Source: Acidimicrobiales bacterium
GTDB lineage: Bacteria; Actinomycetota; Acidimicrobiia; Acidimicrobiales; SZUA-35
DNA: 64,000 nucleotides
Reading direction: 5' to 3'
Assembly: GCA_020629155.1 (NCBI GenBank)
Contig: JAHDDW010000001.1
Span: forward strand, 108,497 to 172,496
Shown: positions 19,696-30,026 of the stretch, piece by piece
Layout: every line of letters begins with the position of its first letter
How positions within the stretch are numbered: position 1 is the stretch's first letter
Made by a program: the position numbers and the translations under genes
Notes under the pieces: model-generated
The model's database searches: none
Seen by the model: only the letters and a program-made list of their open reading frames with translations
What the model was told of the DNA's origin: nothing

Positions 19696-20808
19696 ATGCG
19701 TATTGGTGTTCCAAAAGAAATTAAAAATAACGAATTTCGTGTTGGGCTTACGCCTGGCTCTGTTCGTGAATATATCGCACATGGCCATAGTGTCTATGTC
19801 GAGAACAACGCTGGCGCAGGCATCAACGCAACAGATGAGGCTTATACAAATGCTGGCGCGACCATCGTTGAATCAGCTAAAGAAGTATTCGCACAAGCTG
19901 ACATGATCATCAAAGTGAAAGAGCCGCAGCCTGAAGAATGGGCAATGCTGCGAGAAGAGCACATTTTGTTTACTTTTCTGCATCTTGCGCCCGACCCAGA
20001 CCAGACGAAAGGTCTGCAAGATTCTGGCTGTAGCGCTGTGGCTTATGAAACAGTTACTGCCCCTGACGGTGGTTTGCCGCTGCTTGCGCCTATGTCAGAA
20101 GTGGCTGGTCGGCTTTCGATCCAAGCCGCTGCGACAGCGCTCGAAAAACCACAAGGCGGTCGAGGTATTCTGCTTGGTGGCGTTCCTGGGGTTGCTCCAG
20201 CGAACATTGTTGTTATCGGCGGCGGCGTTGTGGGAACCCATGCCGCCAAGATGGCTTTTGGTTTAGGCGCGAACGTCACCATTTTAGACCGCTCACTCCC
20301 CCGTTTGCGTGAGCTTGATGACCTCTTCGCTAGCCAAGTCGACACCTTATATTCGACAGTTAACACGATCGAGCAGCGCATCGCCACAGCAGATGCTGTG
20401 ATTGGCGCTGTTCTTATCCCAGGGGCTTCAGCGCCTAAACTCGTTTCTAAGCAAATGCTCAAGCTTATGAAAAAACATGCTGTGCTTGTTGATGTTGCTA
20501 TAGACCAAGGCGGCTGCTTTGAAACATCGAACGCGACCACCCACGCCGATCCGACGTATGTTGTCGACGATATCGTGCACTATTGTGTCGCAAACATGCC
20601 TGGAGCTGTGCCTCTTACCTCGTCGCAAGCGCTTAACAATGTAACACTTCCATTTGGTTTACAGTTAGCAAATAAAGGTCTTGACGCTTTACGAACTAAC
20701 CCACATCTGCTCGCTGGGTTAAACGTGCATCGAGGCATAATCACTAACCAAGGAGTTGCTGATGCGCTCGCTATCGACTTTACAGACCCACTCGAAGCTT
20801 TACGTTAG
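19696..20808 (+). CDS. ald: Alanine dehydrogenase
   Basis: 370 aa cytosolic NAD-dependent enzyme interconverting L-alanine and pyruvate plus ammonia. It begins MRIGVPKEIKNNEFRVGLTP, the canonical family opening, with the pyruvate/Lys region 'DMIIKVKEPQ', catalytic His in 'FTFLHLAPD', the NAD-binding stretch VVIGGGVVGTHAA and the C-terminal active-site Asp in 'VDVAIDQGGCFETS'. The family's usual length is 370-372. Start supported by GGAGG eight bases upstream of ATG. Divergent from the restriction-modification pair across a 147-bp AT-rich gap that must hold both promoters. Confidence 0.96.
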   Translation: MRIGVPKEIKNNEFRVGLTPGSVREYIAHGHSVYVENNAGAGINATDEAYTNAGATIVESAKEVFAQADMIIKVKEPQPEEWAMLREEHILFTFLHLAPDPDQTKGLQDSGCSAVAYETVTAPDGGLPLLAPMSEVAGRLSIQAAATALEKPQGGRGILLGGVPGVAPANIVVIGGGVVGTHAAKMAFGLGANVTILDRSLPRLRELDDLFASQVDTLYSTVNTIEQRIATADAVIGAVLIPGASAPKLVSKQMLKLMKKHAVLVDVAIDQGGCFETSNATTHADPTYVVDDIVHYCVANMPGAVPLTSSQALNNVTLPFGLQLANKGLDALRTNPHLLAGLNVHRGIITNQGVADALAIDFTDPLEALR

Positions 20809-20901
20809 CGGCAACCAGTACCTTCAACTTTGCGGCAGACCAAACATTTGCTTCCACAGGTGTTGCGCTTATCTTTGTTCACCACCTTGTAGACTCAGGT
20901 C

Positions 20902-21690
20902 GTGACTTCATACTCTTCTGGGATACGTCCCAGCCCCATTTTTTATGCCATCGTGCTGCTTACCGTCGTGAGTGGCTATCTTTGCACCACGCAAACGATA
21001 ACTACAACATTTGGTGAATCTAGTATCCCGACGTTAGCGAAAGTTTACGGAACCATTTTTGTTGTTTCGGGCTGGTTACTTTCACTGATTTTCCATGAAT
21101 TCGCTCACGCCTATGTTGCTTGGAAAGGTGGCGACGTTTCTGTAGCTGCCAAAGGCTATCTTACGCTTGACCCGCGACGTTATACAAACCCGTTCTTGTC
21201 GTTGATCATTCCTGTCATTATTGTTCTTATCGGTGGAATAGGTCTACCAGGTGGAGCTGTTTGGATAGATCAGACGAACATGACCGACGAGCGTAAATCT
21301 GCCGTGTCAGCAGCTGGGCCAGCCGCTACGCTGGTCTGCGCTTTCCTCACTATATTGCCGATTTCTCTAGGGCTTCTCACGACCGAATCATCTGTGCTTT
21401 ATGCCGCCGTTGCTTTGCTTGCCTTTGTACAGTTTTTTGCTTTCCTCATCAATATGCTTCCCATACCTGGACTCGATGGGTTCGGGATTTTAGAGCCGAC
21501 GCTGCCAGAAAACGTCAATGCGATGCTTGCACCGATACGAGCATTTGGGTTCATAATTTTTCTGGTTATTTTGTTCTATACACCGTTCATTGAAGTACTC
21601 GTGACACCTATTATTCATGTTGTTGAATTCTTTGGTATTGAAAATGATGGGCTAAGAGACGGTTTTGATCTCCTTCCAAGATTGGCGTAA
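20902..21690 (+). CDS. Site-2 protease family (M50) membrane metalloprotease
   Basis: 262 aa, GTG start, about six transmembrane helices. The zinc site HEFAHA (H65, E66, H69) lies in a helix after a hydrophobic segment, and the third ligand in LPIPGLDGFG (D192), both at the spacing of the Rv2869c-unrelated, short SpoIVFB/YwhC-like M50 proteases. An 'LTLDPRRYTNPF' segment, shared with other bacterial members, is also present. Substrate unknown. The stop codon is one base from the preferred start of the downstream glycoside hydrolase, so the pair is likely co-transcribed. Confidence 0.85.
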   Translation: MTSYSSGIRPSPIFYAIVLLTVVSGYLCTTQTITTTFGESSIPTLAKVYGTIFVVSGWLLSLIFHEFAHAYVAWKGGDVSVAAKGYLTLDPRRYTNPFLSLIIPVIIVLIGGIGLPGGAVWIDQTNMTDERKSAVSAAGPAATLVCAFLTILPISLGLLTTESSVLYAAVALLAFVQFFAFLINMLPIPGLDGFGILEPTLPENVNAMLAPIRAFGFIIFLVILFYTPFIEVLVTPIIHVVEFFGIENDGLRDGFDLLPRLA

Positions 21691-21691
21691 C

Positions 21692-24382
21692 GTGTCCAAA
21701 CATAAGACCAAAGCGCTGCTAGCAGTGGCATGCATATTTGTTGTTGGCGTTTCGGGTGCTGTATACATACAATATTTTCAAGACGACACATACAAACCAA
21801 CATATGGGGCCGAGCAAACACCAGCGCCTGCTCTTGCAGCTGACCCTCTACACGGCACAATAACAGCCCAAGCCACAGGCGCTAGCATTTCTGTCGATGT
21901 TGAAGCGCCAGCAGGCGTTGACGAAATGCAGATAGGGTTTGACCCCACATTTTCGACCGTCTCCTGGCAGCCCATCGCCGAGCAAGTGCTGTTGCAAAGC
22001 GCACACGATGGATATCAAACTATCTATGCTCGTTTTAGAGCTGCTGCTGAACCCCCTTCAACAGTTCTGGTGACAGATGTTGTAATTGAATCACAGCCCA
22101 CAAACTGGGTAGCAGCTTTTAGTGACTCAACACTTATTGTCCACCTTGAACCTGAAAAGTTTATTTGGGGCCAACAAGAAAGCTACGACTTTAGCAACCC
22201 TCCAGAAGGTGACAAAATAGGGACAGCTTCGCCTGAGAAGTTGCAGGGCGATACGCTCAAGACTGTCACTAAAGATGGCACAGCCTATGCGATGCAGACA
22301 ACAGGAAATGCCGCCACTGTCAAAACATACGACCGACTCGTTGATGACTCTGGCAACACGCTAGAAAAGAACCTCGACCTCAGCGAGCTTTCTTGGACGC
22401 TAACCAACGAAGATACAACACCACTTACAATAGTAAGCACAATTCGACGCTCCGTTGGTTCTGGCAAATCAGCTGAGGGGAACATCAACGCTTTGTCTTA
22501 TGACGCAGTGCTACAACTTGATGAGCCTTTACAAGAAGGCGAAACCTATATTCTCGCAACGACAGATCAACGTTTCAGTCTTTCTTTCTCCCCAGACTTC
22601 ACTTCGTCTTATACCCCTGTTATCCAAACAAATCAGGCTGGTTACGCTCCAAACGATCCATTGAAAGTAGCTTACCTTGGAGGCTGGTTTGAAGACATCA
22701 ACGGCCTTGATTACAGCACGATCCAAGAATTTCAGGTGCTAGAAACAAAGAACAATACCGTCGCTATCACAGGCTCGCCGACACTTCGAAACACACAGTA
22801 TGAGATAGACAAAAACGTTCCCCTTGGGGCACCCGTTTATGAACTAAATTTTTCTGACCTTACAACACCAGGAGCATACAAAATCTGCATCGACCGACTT
22901 GGCTGCTCGTATGAATTTACGCTCGATGCTTCTAACTGGTTACACCCAACAAGCAGCATCGCCAGAGCAGCATATCTCCAGCGAAGCGGCATAGCTTTAG
23001 GCCCTCCCTACACTTCGATACAGCGGCCACGTCCCCGCCATAAAGACGATGGCGCAGTCGCTTATCAAAGCACGTACAGCCATCTAGAAGGCAAAGAAGT
23101 CCCACCTGGCGACGTATTTGGCAAACTTGTTGCTAGCGCAACACAAACAGAGCTTGCCGCTATCTCTGGCGGACATCATGATGCAGGCGACTGGGACAGA
23201 CGTATCGACCATCTGTACTATTCCAGAGACGCAGCGGACCTGCTCTACTCATATCCCGAGATGTATGAAAATCTCAGTCTCAACGTACCTGAGAGCACGA
23301 ACGCTATTCCAGATATCATCGATGACGGGATTTGGACACTCGACTTCTATCGCAACTTACAGCGAAGCGACGGGGCAGTTTCAGGAGGAATCGAAGCATC
23401 AGAACATCCGATGCCAGGAGATTCCTCATGGACTGACAAACTTGCGCTCTATGCGTTCGAACCTGATCCGCACGCTTCCTATCTGTATGCAGGCGTCGCT
23501 GCAGAATATGCGAAATTGCTACAAAAATACGATCCTGACCTAGCGACGCTCTATGAAAAATCGGCACTTGCAGCCATAAACTGGGCTGAAAAACAACCTT
23601 TAGCAGCTAGCGAGAAACAACGCAAACTTGTCGCTGAACAGCGGCTTGTCGCGGCAGCAGCTCTGTTTGTTCTCACAGAAGATGAGCAGTGGCACCAAGT
23701 AGTCAAAACAGAATCGATTTTCGCGCAAGAAAGCACAAATCGGATCGCTTGCCATGCACGCGCTTTATGTGACACCGGGTGGATCTATCTGCGAGCTGAT
23801 GCCGCTAAACAAGACCCTACGATTAAAGCAAATATAGTAGAAAGCTTTCTACGCAGTGCAGACGACCTTGAGACGATCACACAAACAACACAATATGGCT
23901 GGGCGACAGAACACCGTGATGTACCACTTATTTGGGGGTTAGGTGCAGGAGGCACACCAAAGTCGGTAGCGCTTTTGAAGGCATACCAGCTTTCTGGTAA
24001 CACTAACTATCTTGAAGCTGTTTTGCGCACTGTTTCAAACACGTTAGGAGCGAACCCTATACATACTTCCTTTATTACGGGCGTCGGGAAAAATCCCGTG
24101 CGACATCCTCTTGTGGTTGATAACGCTAACGGCGGTTTGCCTGTCTGGCCAGGAACGCCGATCTTTGGCCATCATTGGTTGAACCATGACGGCAATGATG
24201 GCGACACGTGGGTTTATAAATACGTGCTACAGGGGCTCGAACCTTCGCCTGAAAACCTTCCGTATCTTTGGCAGTGGCAAGATGCCTCGATTCCTTTCTT
24301 TACTGAATATACGCTGCATCAAAGCCATGCGCCTTCGCTGCTTATCCTTGGCTCGTTAGCTGCCGAGAATTACGTTGAATAA
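21692..24382 (+). CDS. Secreted or membrane-anchored glycoside hydrolase family 9 (cellulase-like)
   Basis: About 896 aa. An N-terminal signal anchor (LLAVACIFVVGVSGAVYI) is followed by about 280 residues of unrecognised beta-rich sequence, an N-terminal Ig-like cellulase domain (VIQTNQAGYAPNDPLKVAYL), and an (alpha/alpha)6 catalytic domain. Catalytic base motif HHDAGDWDRR (about residues 495-503), the conserved 'NTLGANPIHTSFITGVG' region and a C-terminal acid candidate Glu in FFTEYTLHQS are all visible. GH9 enzymes are mostly beta-1,4-glucanases, but some act on other glucans or chitobiose. GTG at 21692 directly follows the upstream stop; a TTG nine codons earlier also gives an intact frame. 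Confidence 0.8.
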   Translation: MSKHKTKALLAVACIFVVGVSGAVYIQYFQDDTYKPTYGAEQTPAPALAADPLHGTITAQATGASISVDVEAPAGVDEMQIGFDPTFSTVSWQPIAEQVLLQSAHDGYQTIYARFRAAAEPPSTVLVTDVVIESQPTNWVAAFSDSTLIVHLEPEKFIWGQQESYDFSNPPEGDKIGTASPEKLQGDTLKTVTKDGTAYAMQTTGNAATVKTYDRLVDDSGNTLEKNLDLSELSWTLTNEDTTPLTIVSTIRRSVGSGKSAEGNINALSYDAVLQLDEPLQEGETYILATTDQRFSLSFSPDFTSSYTPVIQTNQAGYAPNDPLKVAYLGGWFEDINGLDYSTIQEFQVLETKNNTVAITGSPTLRNTQYEIDKNVPLGAPVYELNFSDLTTPGAYKICIDRLGCSYEFTLDASNWLHPTSSIARAAYLQRSGIALGPPYTSIQRPRPRHKDDGAVAYQSTYSHLEGKEVPPGDVFGKLVASATQTELAAISGGHHDAGDWDRRIDHLYYSRDAADLLYSYPEMYENLSLNVPESTNAIPDIIDDGIWTLDFYRNLQRSDGAVSGGIEASEHPMPGDSSWTDKLALYAFEPDPHASYLYAGVAAEYAKLLQKYDPDLATLYEKSALAAINWAEKQPLAASEKQRKLVAEQRLVAAAALFVLTEDEQWHQVVKTESIFAQESTNRIACHARALCDTGWIYLRADAAKQDPTIKANIVESFLRSADDLETITQTTQYGWATEHRDVPLIWGLGAGGTPKSVALLKAYQLSGNTNYLEAVLRTVSNTLGANPIHTSFITGVGKNPVRHPLVVDNANGGLPVWPGTPIFGHHWLNHDGNDGDTWVYKYVLQGLEPSPENLPYLWQWQDASIPFFTEYTLHQSHAPSLLILGSLAAENYVE

Positions 24383-24490
24383 TTAAATATGTCCCTTGAG
24401 GCTTAGGTAATGTTTCTCCCTTACCGATGCTCTAAAGATAAACAATGCTTAACTATGGTTTCGCTCATACACAAATGGCAAGGTAGTATT

Positions 24491-25465
24491 ATGACGAGAG
24501 TAGATGCAAACTCGCTGCAACAGTTACAAGATCAACTGCATGCACCTCTTCCAATCCGAGAGGTAGAGGCAATCGAGATTGAAATAAAAAACTATTGGAA
24601 ACCGATCTTAGAACAGACTATGTCGGTGGAACAAAAACAACAGTTTGTTGAGTATTTCGCTTCTCTAGGGTTTTTCAAAAAATATAAGTCATACGGCACA
24701 AAATATGCGGCACCGTTTGGCTATTCACTTTTTGATTTGAAAGACAATAGCGGCTTTAGTGTCCAAGTGCATGAAACCGAAAAAGTTGAGGCGTTCCATA
24801 TTCTGGCGACACTCCCCCATGCGTTTATGTTGCTTGGATCATTAGATGAATGGGATCAGAACGCGCAATCTTTTATCGAAGCGTGGGATAACGATACACC
24901 CGAAATCTCGCCTATGGTTTTTCGCCCAGAACCGGGAGATCTAGCGATAATTGAAAGCCTTAATACGGTGCACACAGTCATTGGCTGCATTCTTGAAGAA
25001 TACGCTACTACTTCTTATGACGCTGTAACTCGACTCTATGACCAGAACAAAGGTGACGAAACAGTTCTGCCGTTAGAGCACAAACCTGTTAGCGAAGTGC
25101 TTGAGGAAGCAGCCACACTTAACCCACAAAGACGCCTGACAAAAACCGATCAATGGTCGACTCAAGAGCTTCCTCGTGATGTTTCGAAACTTGTTGATCT
25201 CCCTACGCTCCAGGCGGGCCATCTCCTTGTCGGAGACGAACCTACCAGCATCGAAGCAGCCGAAAATAAAATAGTCACGCTTGTTGTGCTTCAAGGCACC
25301 GCCAGTGTGTATCTAGAAGGAACCCAACAGATTCTCAAAGTCGGAGAAACTACTGCGGTCCCTCCAAATACACAAATAGAAGTTCGAAACGCTTCTCTAG
25401 CTGGCAAGCTTCGACTTTCGGTCTGCCATGTCAATATGCAAATAGCACTAGCAGACCTTCGTTAG
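24491..25465 (+). CDS. Cupin-domain protein, possibly a bicupin
   Basis: 324 aa. The C-terminal third has the pattern of a small beta-barrel cupin (VVLQGTASVYLEGTQ, then VGETTAVPPNTQIEVRN). The middle region contains 'PEPGDLAIIESLNTVHTVIG' that resembles another cupin strand set with a possible metal His, suggesting a duplicated fold. The N-terminal half is helical and hydrophilic. ATG 24491 is preceded by AAGG; longer in-frame readings have no similarity and no ribosome-binding site. No assignment to sugar isomerase or dioxygenase families can be made with confidence. Confidence 0.5.
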   Translation: MTRVDANSLQQLQDQLHAPLPIREVEAIEIEIKNYWKPILEQTMSVEQKQQFVEYFASLGFFKKYKSYGTKYAAPFGYSLFDLKDNSGFSVQVHETEKVEAFHILATLPHAFMLLGSLDEWDQNAQSFIEAWDNDTPEISPMVFRPEPGDLAIIESLNTVHTVIGCILEEYATTSYDAVTRLYDQNKGDETVLPLEHKPVSEVLEEAATLNPQRRLTKTDQWSTQELPRDVSKLVDLPTLQAGHLLVGDEPTSIEAAENKIVTLVVLQGTASVYLEGTQQILKVGETTAVPPNTQIEVRNASLAGKLRLSVCHVNMQIALADLR

Positions 25466-25485
25466 AGGCTTTGTTTCTCTACAGG

Positions 25486-25686
25486 TTAGTCAACAACAAA
25501 AGTGACTTTTAGGTTTACACGGTATTCAGCGATAGCGTTTTCGGTCACTTTCACGTACTGATCTTTCACCCAAGCAGACTGGATGTTATTTACAGACTCA
25601 GAAACTTTTGCGATTCCAGATGCAAGAGCATCGTCAAAGCTTGTTGTAGAGCTCGCGGTTACTTCTATAGATTTAGCTACAGACAT
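25486..25686 (-). CDS. Dodecin family flavin-binding protein
   Basis: 66 aa, the normal size for dodecin: MSVAKSIEVTASSTTSFDDA, 'GIAKVSESVNNIQSAWVKDQ' and a final beta-strand region AEYRVNLKVTFVVD. Dodecins assemble as dodecamers that store or buffer flavins. The tryptophan in SAWVK corresponds to the residue that stacks on flavin. Start chosen at the ATG preceded by AAAGGAGAA; in-frame codons upstream are not dodecin-like. Transcribed divergently from the SCP2-like gene at 25961 across 270 bp. Confidence 0.85.
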   Translation of the reverse strand: MSVAKSIEVTASSTTSFDDALASGIAKVSESVNNIQSAWVKDQYVKVTENAIAEYRVNLKVTFVVD

Positions 25687-25960
25687 TCGTAGTTCTCCTT
25701 TTAGGTGGACAGCGCGAACCTGAATGGTACGGCTAGACATCAATCTATCTTTAAGTAACCTGTTGTTCAAAAATTCTTGGTCTATATTTCTTCTTTATTC
25801 CTTTGCAGCTCTTGACAAGTACCGTACCGTCAACCAGCTACTGGACCAGGAGAGGCTGAAATAAAACAAAATCCTTTTACCAAGCCTCTGGATATTTTGT
25901 CTCTAACCCTCTAGGCTCAATGAAAACCTATGTAGAAGACTTGAGGGAGTAACTACTACT

Positions 25961-26281
25961 ATGAATCAACAAAATAAAGAAATCCTACAATTTATTAATC
26001 GCAAGATTACTAAAGATATTAATCGGGCGGAAGATGGGATCGTGCGGGTGATTGTCGATTTTGGAGCCAACCAAGGCATCTACGACATTGACATGCGAAG
26101 CGGCATTGCTGAGTTGTCTCACAGTGGCCGACCAGTCAATGCTATTGTGAGAACCTCCGATTCGTTTGTAGAAGGACTTATGGGTGGCAGCGATCATGAC
26201 CTTTTGACTCATGACTCAGTGGTATTTAAAGGCGATGAAAAACTGATAGCCCAATTGCTTGCAAGCCTTGAGGCTACGTAA
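25961..26281 (+). CDS. Small SCP2-like protein
   Basis: 106 aa. The second half (VNAIVRTSDSFVEGLMGGSD, then 'VVFKGDEKLIAQLLASL') follows the SCP2 sterol-carrier fold pattern of a beta strand, a 'T...F..L..G..D' helix start and a final amphipathic helix after a 'GD' turn. The ligand is unknown; bacterial SCP2-like proteins usually bind hydrophobic acyl chains. GAGGGAG stands 11 bases before the ATG. A terminator-like hairpin follows. A second SCP2-like gene lies at 30027. Confidence 0.45.
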   Translation: MNQQNKEILQFINRKITKDINRAEDGIVRVIVDFGANQGIYDIDMRSGIAELSHSGRPVNAIVRTSDSFVEGLMGGSDHDLLTHDSVVFKGDEKLIAQLLASLEAT

Positions 26282-26290
26282 TACTTGCTA

Positions 26291-26334
26291 GTTAGTAAGC
26301 GGTCTCCTTTGCGAGGCCTCTTACTAACTTCTTT
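26291..26334 (+). terminator. Stem-loop terminator after the SCP2-like gene
   Basis: GTTAGTAAGCGGTCTCC (26291-26307) pairs with CGAGGCCTCTTACTAAC (26312-26328) over nine perfect outer pairs and several inner ones, and is followed by a pyrimidine-rich TTCTTTC. Confidence 0.55.
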
Positions 26335-26481
26335 CAAATTGCAATGGCGTCATCTCATTCCTCTCAAAGTATTTTCCTAACAAATACCTTCAGAAGTAAT
26401 GGCGATTACTAAATATCCGATATCTTTGATAGAGGTCAAAATAGCTTGACCCATCACTTCTACGCTTTGCGGAGGTCTACG

Positions 26482-27342
26482 GTGACCACACCGATAGTCA
26501 CAACTAACAATACGATGGCAAAAAATAGTGCTGCGACTCCTTTACGGAGTAAACCCAAGCAGCTGCCATTTCCTCTTAATCTTTACCAGACAGCAGTTGG
26601 AAAAAAATGGGTTATGGCTGTCACGGGCCTCATGCTCGTCGGGTTTGTCTTTGCTCACATGGTCGGCAACCTCAAGCTCTATCTTGGCGTTGTCACCCAC
26701 CACGGCGAACGCATCTATGACGCCGATGTGTACGCTGAGTTTCTCCGCAACTTGCTTGTGCCGATCTTCCCCGAAACTGTCTTTCTATGGATCTTACGAT
26801 TGGGCTTACTAGCTGCAGTTGTGCTTCATATTCACTCGGCGTATGCGCTAACACGGATGAATATCAACTCAAACGATCGTTACGAGTCGAAGCGAGACTG
26901 GCTGGCAGCCAATTTTGCTTCAAGGACAATGCGCTATAGCGGCACCATCGTGTTGTTCTACATATTGTTCCACATCGCCGATTTAACCTTGGGACTAATC
27001 CCGGGCTATGACTGGCATCATGGGGCTGTGCAATCCAACGTTGTTGGCAGCTTATCCAACCCGATAGTGGCTGCTTTTTATTTAGTAGCTAACGTCTTGT
27101 TGACCGTCCATATTTTCCACGGCATCTATTCGATGTTTCGCAGCCTTGGCCTTAACAACCCTGCCTTTGATAAGATCCGACAAGGTGCTGCTGCTGGAAT
27201 TTCAGGCCTGATCTTACTTGGCAATGTTAGCTTTCCGATAGCAGTCTTAACAGGCGTTGTTGATTATGACGTTTGTGCTGAGGGTGTTACTGCTTCTGAA
27301 GAAAATAGTTGCGTTATAGAGGAGTCTCACGATGCTGCTTAA
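26482..27342 (+). CDS. sdhC: Succinate dehydrogenase cytochrome b558 subunit
   Basis: 286 aa membrane anchor of the quinone-linked succinate dehydrogenase/fumarate reductase. Five hydrophobic helices are visible, with the family's '[20 protein letters not shown]' first helix and His residues in [22 protein letters not shown] and VHIFHGIYS that can serve as haem b ligands. GTG 26482 is chosen because GCGGAGG stands six bases upstream; the ATG at 26515 has no ribosome-binding site. The 3' end overlaps sdhA by 11 bases. Operon order C-A-B is that of the b558-type enzymes common in Actinobacteria and Bacteroidetes. Confidence 0.9.
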   Translation: MTTPIVTTNNTMAKNSAATPLRSKPKQLPFPLNLYQTAVGKKWVMAVTGLMLVGFVFAHMVGNLKLYLGVVTHHGERIYDADVYAEFLRNLLVPIFPETVFLWILRLGLLAAVVLHIHSAYALTRMNINSNDRYESKRDWLAANFASRTMRYSGTIVLFYILFHIADLTLGLIPGYDWHHGAVQSNVVGSLSNPIVAAFYLVANVLLTVHIFHGIYSMFRSLGLNNPAFDKIRQGAAAGISGLILLGNVSFPIAVLTGVVDYDVCAEGVTASEENSCVIEESHDAA

Positions 27343-29248
27343 CTCTAAAGTTCCTACAGGCCCTATGGCTGAAAAGTGGGAGAAACACAAGTTCGATATC
27401 AAACTTGTCAACCCTGCAAACAAACGTAAGTTTAAAATAATTGTTGTAGGCACTGGCCTTGCTGGTGCGTCGGCTTCGGCTACGTTAGCCGAGCTTGGCT
27501 ATAACGTTTCGGCCTTCACCTTTCATGATTCACCACGTCGAGCGCACTCAATAGCAGCCCAAGGTGGTATCAACGCAGCGAAAAACTATCAAAACGATGG
27601 CGACAGCGTGCACCGTCTTTTCTATGACACGGTCAAAGGTGGCGACTACCGCTCTCGCGAGGCAAACGTGCATCGTCTTGCCGAAGTGTCAGTCAATATT
27701 ATTGACCAAGCTGCTTCGCAAGGTGTGCCTTTCGCTCGTGAATACGGCGGCTTACTCGCCAACCGATCGTTCGGTGGCGCGCAGGTAAGTCGAACCTTTT
27801 ATGCTCGTGGTCAAACTGGCCAGCAGCTACTTCTTGGTGCTTATCAGCAGATGATGCGCCAGGTGCACGAAGGCAAAGTTACGCTGCACACCCAAACCGA
27901 AATGCTTGACCTTGTCACTAAAGACGGCGAAGCGTGCGGTATTATCTGTCGTGATCTTATAACAGGCGAGATAACGTCGCATTCAGCGCACGCTGTTGTG
28001 CTTGCTACTGGCGGCTATGGCAACGTCTTTTACTTAAGCACAAACGCTATGGCGTGCAACACCACCGCAGCGTGGCGGGCACACCGCAAAGGTGCCTATT
28101 TCGCGAATCCAAGCTACACACAGATTCATCCAACCTGTATTCCTGCATCAGATGAGTTTCAGTCGAAACTCACGTTGATGTCTGAATCGTTGCGAAACGA
28201 CGGACGCATTTGGGTGCCACGTAGCAAAGACGAAACTCGCAGCGCAGGCAGCATTCCCGAAGCTGAGCGTTACTACTATCTGGAAGAGAAATATCCTGCG
28301 TTCGGCAACCTCGTGCCACGTGACGTTGCGTCTCGTAACGCCAAAACCGTTGTCGACGCTGGCCACGGTGTTGGTCCTCTCAAAAACGGTGTCTACCTCG
28401 ACTTTGCTGACGCTATCAAGCGAGACGGCAGAGATGCTATTGAAGGCCGCTACGGCAACCTTTTCGACATGTATGAACGCATCACTGGCGAAGACCCATA
28501 TTCTGTGCCGATGCGTATCTATCCAGCGAGCCATTACACCATGGGCGGACTTTGGGTTGACTATAACCTGATGACCACGATCCCTGGGCTCTATGCCGCT
28601 GGCGAAGCAAACTTTTCTGACCACGGCGCGAACCGTTTGGGCGCATCAGCGTTGATGCAAGGCCTCGCTGACGGCTATTTTGTTCTGCCATATACAATCG
28701 GCGACAGTTTAGCGCCGAAGCTTGGCAGCGACCCTGTGCCAACGGATGATCCCGTCTTTAAAGAAGCGACCGCTGACGTTGAAGATCGCCTTACTAGGTT
28801 CTTAGCTATCGGTGGGTCTCGCTCGCCTGAATATTTCCATCGTGAACTCGGCAAAATCGTTTGGGAAAACATCGGTATGGCTCGCAACCGTAGCGGTTTA
28901 GAAAAAGCCATCAGCGAAATCACAGCCCTACGTGAAGAATATTGGCAAGATGTTCGCATTCTCGGCAACAATGAATCACTTAACCAATCGCTTGAAAAAG
29001 CAGGCCGAGTAGCAGACTTCTTTGAACTTGGCGAGTTAATGGCACGAGACGCGCTTGACCGCAACGAATCTTGCGGCGGTCACTTCCGTGAAGAATCGCA
29101 AACCGACGAAGGTGAAGCGTTACGTGACGACGAAAACTATTCTCACGTAAGTGCATGGGAATGGAACGGCATCGATACGCCGCAAACAAAACATAAAGAA
29201 GAGTTAGCCTTCGAAGAAGTACCTCTTACACAAAGGAGCTACAAGTGA
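27332..29248 (+). CDS. sdhA: Succinate dehydrogenase/fumarate reductase flavoprotein subunit
   Basis: 638 aa catalytic subunit with covalently bound FAD. Features: dinucleotide-binding [19 protein letters not shown] (about 38-56), the FAD-attachment region with His in '[17 protein letters not shown]', substrate-binding HPTCIP, active-site Arg region '[13 protein letters not shown]' and the '[19 protein letters not shown]' loop, all in family order. ATG is preceded by GAGGAG inside the end of sdhC. Length fits the b558-linked (group with SdhC-A-B) enzymes, which are longer than the E. coli type. Confidence 0.96.
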   Translation: MLLNSKVPTGPMAEKWEKHKFDIKLVNPANKRKFKIIVVGTGLAGASASATLAELGYNVSAFTFHDSPRRAHSIAAQGGINAAKNYQNDGDSVHRLFYDTVKGGDYRSREANVHRLAEVSVNIIDQAASQGVPFAREYGGLLANRSFGGAQVSRTFYARGQTGQQLLLGAYQQMMRQVHEGKVTLHTQTEMLDLVTKDGEACGIICRDLITGEITSHSAHAVVLATGGYGNVFYLSTNAMACNTTAAWRAHRKGAYFANPSYTQIHPTCIPASDEFQSKLTLMSESLRNDGRIWVPRSKDETRSAGSIPEAERYYYLEEKYPAFGNLVPRDVASRNAKTVVDAGHGVGPLKNGVYLDFADAIKRDGRDAIEGRYGNLFDMYERITGEDPYSVPMRIYPASHYTMGGLWVDYNLMTTIPGLYAAGEANFSDHGANRLGASALMQGLADGYFVLPYTIGDSLAPKLGSDPVPTDDPVFKEATADVEDRLTRFLAIGGSRSPEYFHRELGKIVWENIGMARNRSGLEKAISEITALREEYWQDVRILGNNESLNQSLEKAGRVADFFELGELMARDALDRNESCGGHFREESQTDEGEALRDDENYSHVSAWEWNGIDTPQTKHKEELAFEEVPLTQRSYK

Positions 29249-30018
29249 GCCAGACATTAAACCTAACCTTGAAAATCTGGCGCCAAGAAGGCCCCAATGC
29301 TAAAGGTAGCTTTGAAAGTTATCAGGCGAACAACATTCCAGATGACGCTTCGTTTCTTGAAATGCTCGACATTGTTAACGAGTCGTTGATTGAAAACAAT
29401 CAAGTGCCTATCGAGTTTCCTCATGATTGTCGTGAAGGCATTTGCGGCACCTGTGGCGTTATGATCAACGGTCGAGCGCACGGGCAAGAAATAGGCACCG
29501 CAACCTGTCAGCTGCATATGCGCAAGTTTAACGACGGTGACACAATCGTCATCGAGCCGTGGCGCGCGGCAGCGTTTCCTGTTGTCAAAGATCTTGTTGT
29601 TGACCGCTCGCCGTTAGACAAAATCGTTGAAGCTGGTGGCTACATCACTGCGCCAACAGGCAGCGCACCTGACGCGAACGAAATGCCTATTCCTAAAGAT
29701 GTTGCTGAGTCTTCAATGGACGCAGCGGCATGTATTGGGTGCGGTGCGTGCGTAGCAGCGTGCCCGAACTCGGCGGGCCAGCTATTCACCTCAGCGAAAC
29801 TATGGCACCTTAACTCGTTGCCGCAAGGCCAGGCAGAGCGCTATAAACGCACCGAAGAAATGGTTGAAACGATGGAGCAATACTTCGGGTCGTGTACGAA
29901 CCACGGCGAATGCAAAGAAGCATGTCCGAAAGAGATTAGCCTCGACTTTATCGCAGAGATGAATAAAGACTATATGAAATCAAAAGTGAAAAACCGTAAA
30001 AAAGCTGGCCAGAAGTAA
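29245..30018 (+). CDS. sdhB: Succinate dehydrogenase/fumarate reductase iron-sulfur subunit
   Basis: 257 aa with GTG start overlapping the sdhA stop (GTGA). It carries the [2Fe-2S] ligands [16 protein letters not shown] and a later Cys (ATCQLH), and the C-terminal ferredoxin-like clusters [13 protein letters not shown] and '[12 protein letters not shown]'. It relays electrons from SdhA FAD to the haem/quinone site in SdhC. Typical length. Preceded by AAAGGAG. Confidence 0.96.
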   Translation: MSQTLNLTLKIWRQEGPNAKGSFESYQANNIPDDASFLEMLDIVNESLIENNQVPIEFPHDCREGICGTCGVMINGRAHGQEIGTATCQLHMRKFNDGDTIVIEPWRAAAFPVVKDLVVDRSPLDKIVEAGGYITAPTGSAPDANEMPIPKDVAESSMDAAACIGCGACVAACPNSAGQLFTSAKLWHLNSLPQGQAERYKRTEEMVETMEQYFGSCTNHGECKEACPKEISLDFIAEMNKDYMKSKVKNRKKAGQK

Positions 30019-30026
30019 ACGTTGTT

